Shown here: piece after piece, positions 28,350-32,878 of the stretch
Position numbering within the stretch: the stretch's first letter is position 1
Layout: the number at the start of each line of letters is the position of its first letter
Assembly (NCBI RefSeq): GCF_000003605.2
Contig: NW_003126883.1
Span: 92,022 to 124,899 of the forward strand
DNA length: 32,878 nucleotides
Source: Saccoglossus kowalevskii
Lineage: Eukaryota; Hemichordata; Enteropneusta; Harrimaniidae
Direction: 5' to 3'
Notes under the pieces: generated by a model
Told to the model about the DNA's origin: nothing
Database searches by the model: none
Seen by the model: the letters and a program-made list of their open reading frames with translations, nothing else
Position numbers and translations under genes: made by a program

Positions 28350-31300
28350 ATGGACTTACAGGGTTCATGTTTATCCAAAGATGTGTATCATCTTATTTGT
28401 GAAGTATGGGAGGAGCAAATGATGAAGAAAGAGAGTTGGTCACGTGATTATGACAACTGTCTTCGAAAAGATGGATTATTGGATTGGGGGGAAATAAAAG
28501 AAACTGTGCTCAAAGACATAGGTAAGTAAGTAACCCATGCATTAATTGTAACAAAACAAAAAATGGTGATAACCAGTCATTTTACAAAATTGATTATTTT
28601 TTTCAAATAAAAATGCCCTCGTTCATTTCAAAAAATATTTAAAGTTCATTGTTTTGTGAATTAATTGTAGATCTGTCACTAATAGAAGGAAAATACAAAC
28701 TGTATGTGGTCAGTTTGCTGCCAGTCTGTTATCATGTTGATATACATATCTCACAGTTATCTGAACAACAATTTATTGTACAATATGGTGACCAGTTGAA
28801 GTGGACTGGACAGGCACAGGTACAATACCACTGGGTATTTGGTTTTAACTACATGCATTATATCATTGAAATCTGATAACATGCTAACATGAATGATAAC
28901 ATATGTTAAACTATAATTATGTTAAGTCTCAGTAAAAAAGTTTTTAATCAAATTTTGTTTTCCAAAATTGATATTTTTAAATGCAATCTTTTGATAAAAA
29001 TTGTGTTTATTGCTTATTTTTTGTTACATGTAATATACCAGGTAATCTGAAAAAAATGGTTATCTTCATAACTGCCTTGTATAATGATAAAGAATTTTAA
29101 TTGGGGGGTCTTATTCCTAAGCCATTCTGAAAATCATTTTTTGAGTGGATTTTTTCACTAGTGCTGTTGTTGTTACAGAATGTTATTTGTGTATTTATTG
29201 AATATTGTGGGCATAATTTTTTTGTCTGCTGGATCAATTACCTCTTGCGTCACCTCAGTTATTTGTAAAGAAGAAAATTTAATCCATTTTCACTGTGGGC
29301 GTACATGGTTGGATCACTATATTTCTGGTTTGTCAGTATGCATAGGATGTGTTTGGGAACTCCGACATTAAGACTTCCGGTAATAACAATTAGTGATTAT
29401 ATATTTATAGAATGCACTGCATACATGACAGCACTTTTGTTCATTTTTTTGTACAGATATTTATTGAATGTTTTAAGCTTATTCAATCAGAAAATACAGT
29501 TGATAATATATTATGTATATTGCTGTGTACTGCAGCTTTGGAAAGAGCACTTGGAGATGTAAGTATAATAGTTTTAGCTATTATTAAGTTATCATCTGAT
29601 ATCACTTTATTATAGAACTTATGATGTCTTTGTCTGATACCTCATCCTGGACATAGTCTTAGAGAAGGTGTCACATTTTTGGGCGAGTGCTAGGTGATCT
29701 TTTTACTAATTTTCATTTCAATCTGTTATTGCCTAAATACAATAATCAAGATGGGGGTGCAAGGTATCAAAAACACTCTCATCAGTATTCTAATTTAGGC
29801 ATTGAGTGATAAAATATGGAATATCATTCAAAAAATGTGTCTCAAACAGTTCAAACAAGTTTGTATTCTCTTGTGATAACAAATAATATGGAATATCATT
29901 CAAAAAAAAAAAAAAAGCATTTGTTCACTATTACTAGCAAACAATCACAGGGACGTTAACTGATCAGGCTATTTCACAGGCGAATAACTTACTTGTTTTT
30001 GAGTTATTACAAATGTTGATTATTACTCTGTTGTGATTAGAATAGGTTACTAAATGTCAGTTTGTTGATTGATATGTAATGCAAGAAAATTCAACTTGTT
30101 TTCATCCTACTTGTCAGCAAACATTTTTGCCACAAGCAAATATTCAATGCAAAATGGTACCAATGTTTGTTTTATGCACGAGTGAAACTGCATCATTTGA
30201 CCTTATAAATCATGCTGGTTGTTAACCAATCAGAGTGCTGGGTGCAGCCAGCTTAACTTATTTAGGAATTTTTGAATATAATAGCATCAAATGGCAAAAG
30301 TGATTTTCTAGAGATATACTGATCATTGAAAAAGTATTTTACACTTTTCATACGTGACAGTGAAATTAAGTTTATCCGTTCATGCTAGTCATGAACATCA
30401 CATTCTTGGATATGATTCAGTGAGTACACATAACTTAGCGTAAATACTCTAGGCCTCAGGAAATTAGTAATTTTTGAAAGATATAAATATAAATTTAACA
30501 GTTTTTATGGTGTTAACTGCTCATCAGTGACTATGAAAAACCTTAAACTAGACTCTAATTTTGGCATCAGGAAAGAGTGAAAAGTTTGAAAAATGATGCC
30601 TCAATTAGAATACAAAATAAATATTGATCTGCACTGGACATTTTTTGTGACTTGTAAAAAAATTGACACCTGCCAAAACATGCCCCTGGGTAAAGTATTG
30701 GTTGGGCAGTGTAGTGGGCAATTACAGTGCCGTAGTATTATCCACAAACCAAAGATTAGTGGATATTGATTCCATGAATAACACATGACAACTAGCAGTG
30801 TAAAAAAGTTGTAAATTTACAGAACTATGCTAATTTATAAAGCATGATGTCTAAGCATGCCCATTTTGTTTGTAGATATATCTGTTGAAGAAGACACCAT
30901 GTCCATTTCTACTCAAAGATCTGTTATCAACCTCAGAGTTACAAGAAGTATTTGGACCAATAGCTGTGAGTATTTCTACCCTCTAATTGACTTTAAATTA
31001 GCAAAGGACTGATTTTCTATTGTTTTACCGTACATGTACTTTGTATCCAAATTATTGCTGAAGTAAATTACTGCTAAAATTCAGTTCCGAGCGACATCAA
31101 AAAGAGCCAATTTGGATGAATAATTTTGTTAAAAATGGCTTTTCAATTGTTTTGATATTTTATATGTAGATACTTTTTGTGGGACCTTAGCCAGGTTCAT
31201 TTTTTGTGGCAATACCCTACAATGTATATTCTCTAATTTTAGTTAAAGTGCTATTTTTGACTTCTTATTGAAAATGGCTCGCCTTGATATTTTATATGTA

Positions 31301-32279
31301 GGTGCTTTGGGTTGACTTCACAGATTTGATTTTCATGACAATAATTTTAGTCCTTAAAACTAACTCAATTATTGATATTTTATATGGACCATTGTCAGAT
31401 TAATTTGATTCCTTCCTCTATCAGATTAATTTGAATTTAGTGTCAATAACTAAAATTTTCTTCAAAATGGTAGTCTGATTAAATTTATATTCTCTTCTCA
31501 TTATTCATTTGAAACAGTTGATCTATATCAGCTGCTGCTTGTTTATGAGATTGTTAAAATGTTAGTTTGTAATCTTAATCTAAGACGTGTAGCTGTAGTC
31601 ATTTTTGTATCCCTGGTTTCACGATCACCTAGCAGCAGTAAAGGCCATTATGAAATATCATATTCATTAGACAAATCTCATTCTCAAACTAACACTATGT
31701 ACTATTTTCTGATTGGCAGCCTTATTATAGTAAGTAAGTAAATCTTTATTGCTATCGTATCCCATTTGAGATCTTGACATGAAATACAATAAAGTCAAAT
31801 ACATGTAATAATAATAAAAAAAATGAAAATAAAAGGAAATACTAAAAATACTGTAAATAAATACATATCTCAAAATAAGAGATAAATGAATAATTAATGT
31901 AATGTAGATAAATGTAAATTTGTATTTGTTTCTTTGTTACTTTTAACCTAATGAGATTTCTAGAAATATATTATTTTCAATATAATCTGAACTCTGAGAA
32001 ATAAAAGCTTTCAAAATTTTTAAATTGTTGAACCAAAATTTTGGCGATCTGTTTATAAATAGAAAGTTTCATTGAGTTTTCATGCTTTATAAGCACCTGA
32101 GTCAATTTGTTTAAATTCAAAAATTAAACTCACATATTTTTTGTTCAAAATTTTGATCAAGACCTTTGATATCTTTTTCAGATATTTTGTTTACATGTAA
32201 TGATAGGTCCACCTACTAGTCTCAATATTAGGAATATCTTATGGCATGGGTTTGCTGCCCCAAAAGAAATCCCCAAACT
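28350..32279 (+). CDS. ERMARD: ERMARD-like protein, 5' part (five coding exons; continues past window)
   Basis: Exons 28350-28521, 28671-28819, 29457-29558, 30876-30965 and 32182-32279 join in frame (611 nt, about 203 residues) and end at a GTAAGT donor, so the gene continues to the right. The N-terminus ([14 protein letters not shown]) and the later blocks [21 protein letters not shown] and [17 protein letters not shown] match ERMARD (human C6orf70). The [10 protein letters not shown] motif is the hallmark of its DUF4209 region. ERMARD is an ER-membrane-associated protein linked to RNA degradation and, in humans, to neuronal migration; its biochemical activity is not established. The C-terminal membrane segments lie outside this window. 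The start ATG is the first in frame after an upstream GTG and suits the length of the family's N-terminus. Introns 4 and 5 carry LINE 3' ends. Confidence 0.82.
29559..30875 (+). other. ERMARD-like intron 3, repeats only
   Basis: No coding similarity. A TATGGAATATCATTCAAAAAA block occurs twice about 70 bases apart (about 29816 and 29888), the second running into a poly-A of 14. AACCAATCAGAGTGCTGGGTG near 30224 resembles sequence common in dispersed invertebrate repeats. Confidence 0.45.
31131..31460 (+). repeat. Three degenerate tandem units in ERMARD-like intron 4
   Basis: TTGATATTTTATATG occurs near 31152, 31284 and 31372, the first two preceded by AAAATGGCT and followed by GTAG.T.CTTT. A downstream block like ATTT..TG.CAATA also recurs. 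Spacing is 132 and 88 bases, so the units have diverged by indels. Function unknown. Confidence 0.45.
31730..31800 (-). mobile_element. LINE/SINE 3' end with (TTAC)n tail, copy 1
   Basis: Read on the minus strand, CTTTATTGTATTTCATGTCA, then GGGATACGATAGCAATAAAGAT and a TTAC tail. It shares this layout with the copy at 32611, which has a different tail. The full extent to the right is uncertain. Confidence 0.55.
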
Positions 32280-32610
32280 GTAAGTACAGGTCTCTCTACA
32301 CCTTGGTACATGTGTTTACCAATGACATTTGGTCAGTCAACACTATTTCTTCTTGTGCATGATTGTGTCAATTTACAGTTATTGCAATAGAACAAAAAAT
32401 GTTGTTTTAATGATGTTCAGTATAAAAAAACATATGAACCCTTTGTACAGTTGCTATCACATGTTGACTTTGTCACTTGATGCCATCTAAACTCGATGTG
32501 TGCAATGTGTATGTGTCAATGTTTTCCATCTTGACAGCACCATGTCTATGATTTGTTAATTTTGTAACTTAGGGACTCAATTGAAGGTGAAGTAGGTGTG
32601 TGCAATGTGT

Positions 32611-32878
32611 AATAATAATAATCATCTTTATTGTTATCATATCCTCTATGGGACTTTGATTGAAGAATACAATAAAGGTATAGCAATGAAAAAAAAAAAA
32701 AAATTAAATGAGATTAATAGAGTATAAAACAAAGGTATTAATAAAATATAATAAATGAAAGTAAATGTTTTTTATTCATTTTGAGGCAGCTGGTAGTACT
32801 TTTTTCAGGTTGTTCTCCCTGATTTTAAAACAATCATCTATGTACTTAGCAATTTGAGGAGCTAATTTTTTACTACCA
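32611..32878 (-). mobile_element. LINE 3' end with (TTA)n tail and ORF C-terminus, runs off the window
   Basis: A minus-strand frame enters at the right edge and ends at TGA (32776-32778). It reads APQIAKYIDDCFKIREN near its end, resembling the helical last residues of invertebrate LINE ORF2. A 3' UTR of about 150 bases follows, ending GATATGATAACAATAAAGAT and a TTA repeat (32611-32622). The 3' end matches the 31730 copy. It sits in the intron after ERMARD-like exon 5, antisense to the gene. Confidence 0.55.

Noticed and set aside
30500-30595. Possible third copy of the TTAA foldback family
   Set aside because: TCTAATTTTGG and GAGTGAAAAG resemble the 12866-13050 copy, but the left terminus and TTAA are not convincing.

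Overview
This window is nuclear DNA from an invertebrate animal. Genes are split by GT-AG introns, the DNA is AT-rich, and it is full of decayed retrotransposons, foldback elements and microsatellites. One 128-base run of N marks an assembly gap. A mollusc or another lophotrochozoan seems most likely: there is an intronless RING/B-box/NHL gene, the motif ACATGTA is very common, and there are Crypton-like and short TTAA-flanked repeats. A hemichordate or amphioxus cannot be excluded.

Layout, left to right. At 1-900 a CpG-richer patch carries a short minus-strand reading frame resembling the N-terminus of the invertebrate 'P2X7 C-terminal domain-like' proteins. At 1.05-3.04 kb lies a broken non-LTR retrotransposon (minus), followed by the 3' end of another (plus, 3.2-3.86 kb). 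3.9-6.7 kb is intergenic with a small TTAA-flanked foldback element and a SINE-like repeat. 6737-10945 (+) is a complete seven-exon DHRS7-type dehydrogenase (331 aa). 10.9-13.9 kb holds foldback elements, a third retrotransposon fragment and the gap. 13921-16089 (-) is an intronless 722-aa TRIM (RING, two B-boxes, coiled coil, six NHL repeats). 17754-18157 is a near-perfect two-copy 202-bp tandem duplication. 19002-26851 (-) is a complete eight-exon Pecanex-like 4 (PCNX4) gene (1227 aa); its second intron holds a Crypton-type tyrosine recombinase relic and a 136-bp hairpin. 28350 to the right edge (+) is the 5' part of an ERMARD-like gene (five coding exons seen), whose introns hold two related retrotransposon 3' ends.

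How the genes relate. DHRS7 and PCNX4 are tail-to-tail, as I recall them to be on human chromosome 14q23.1, so this looks like an old animal gene pair; the intronless TRIM gene sits between them. PCNX4 and the ERMARD-like gene are head-to-head over about 1.5 kb and may share a promoter. DHRS7, PCNX4 and ERMARD are all linked to ER or endomembranes in known families, but nothing here shows a shared pathway. All splice junctions given were read by eye from GT/AG sites and reading phase; every coding exon joins in frame.
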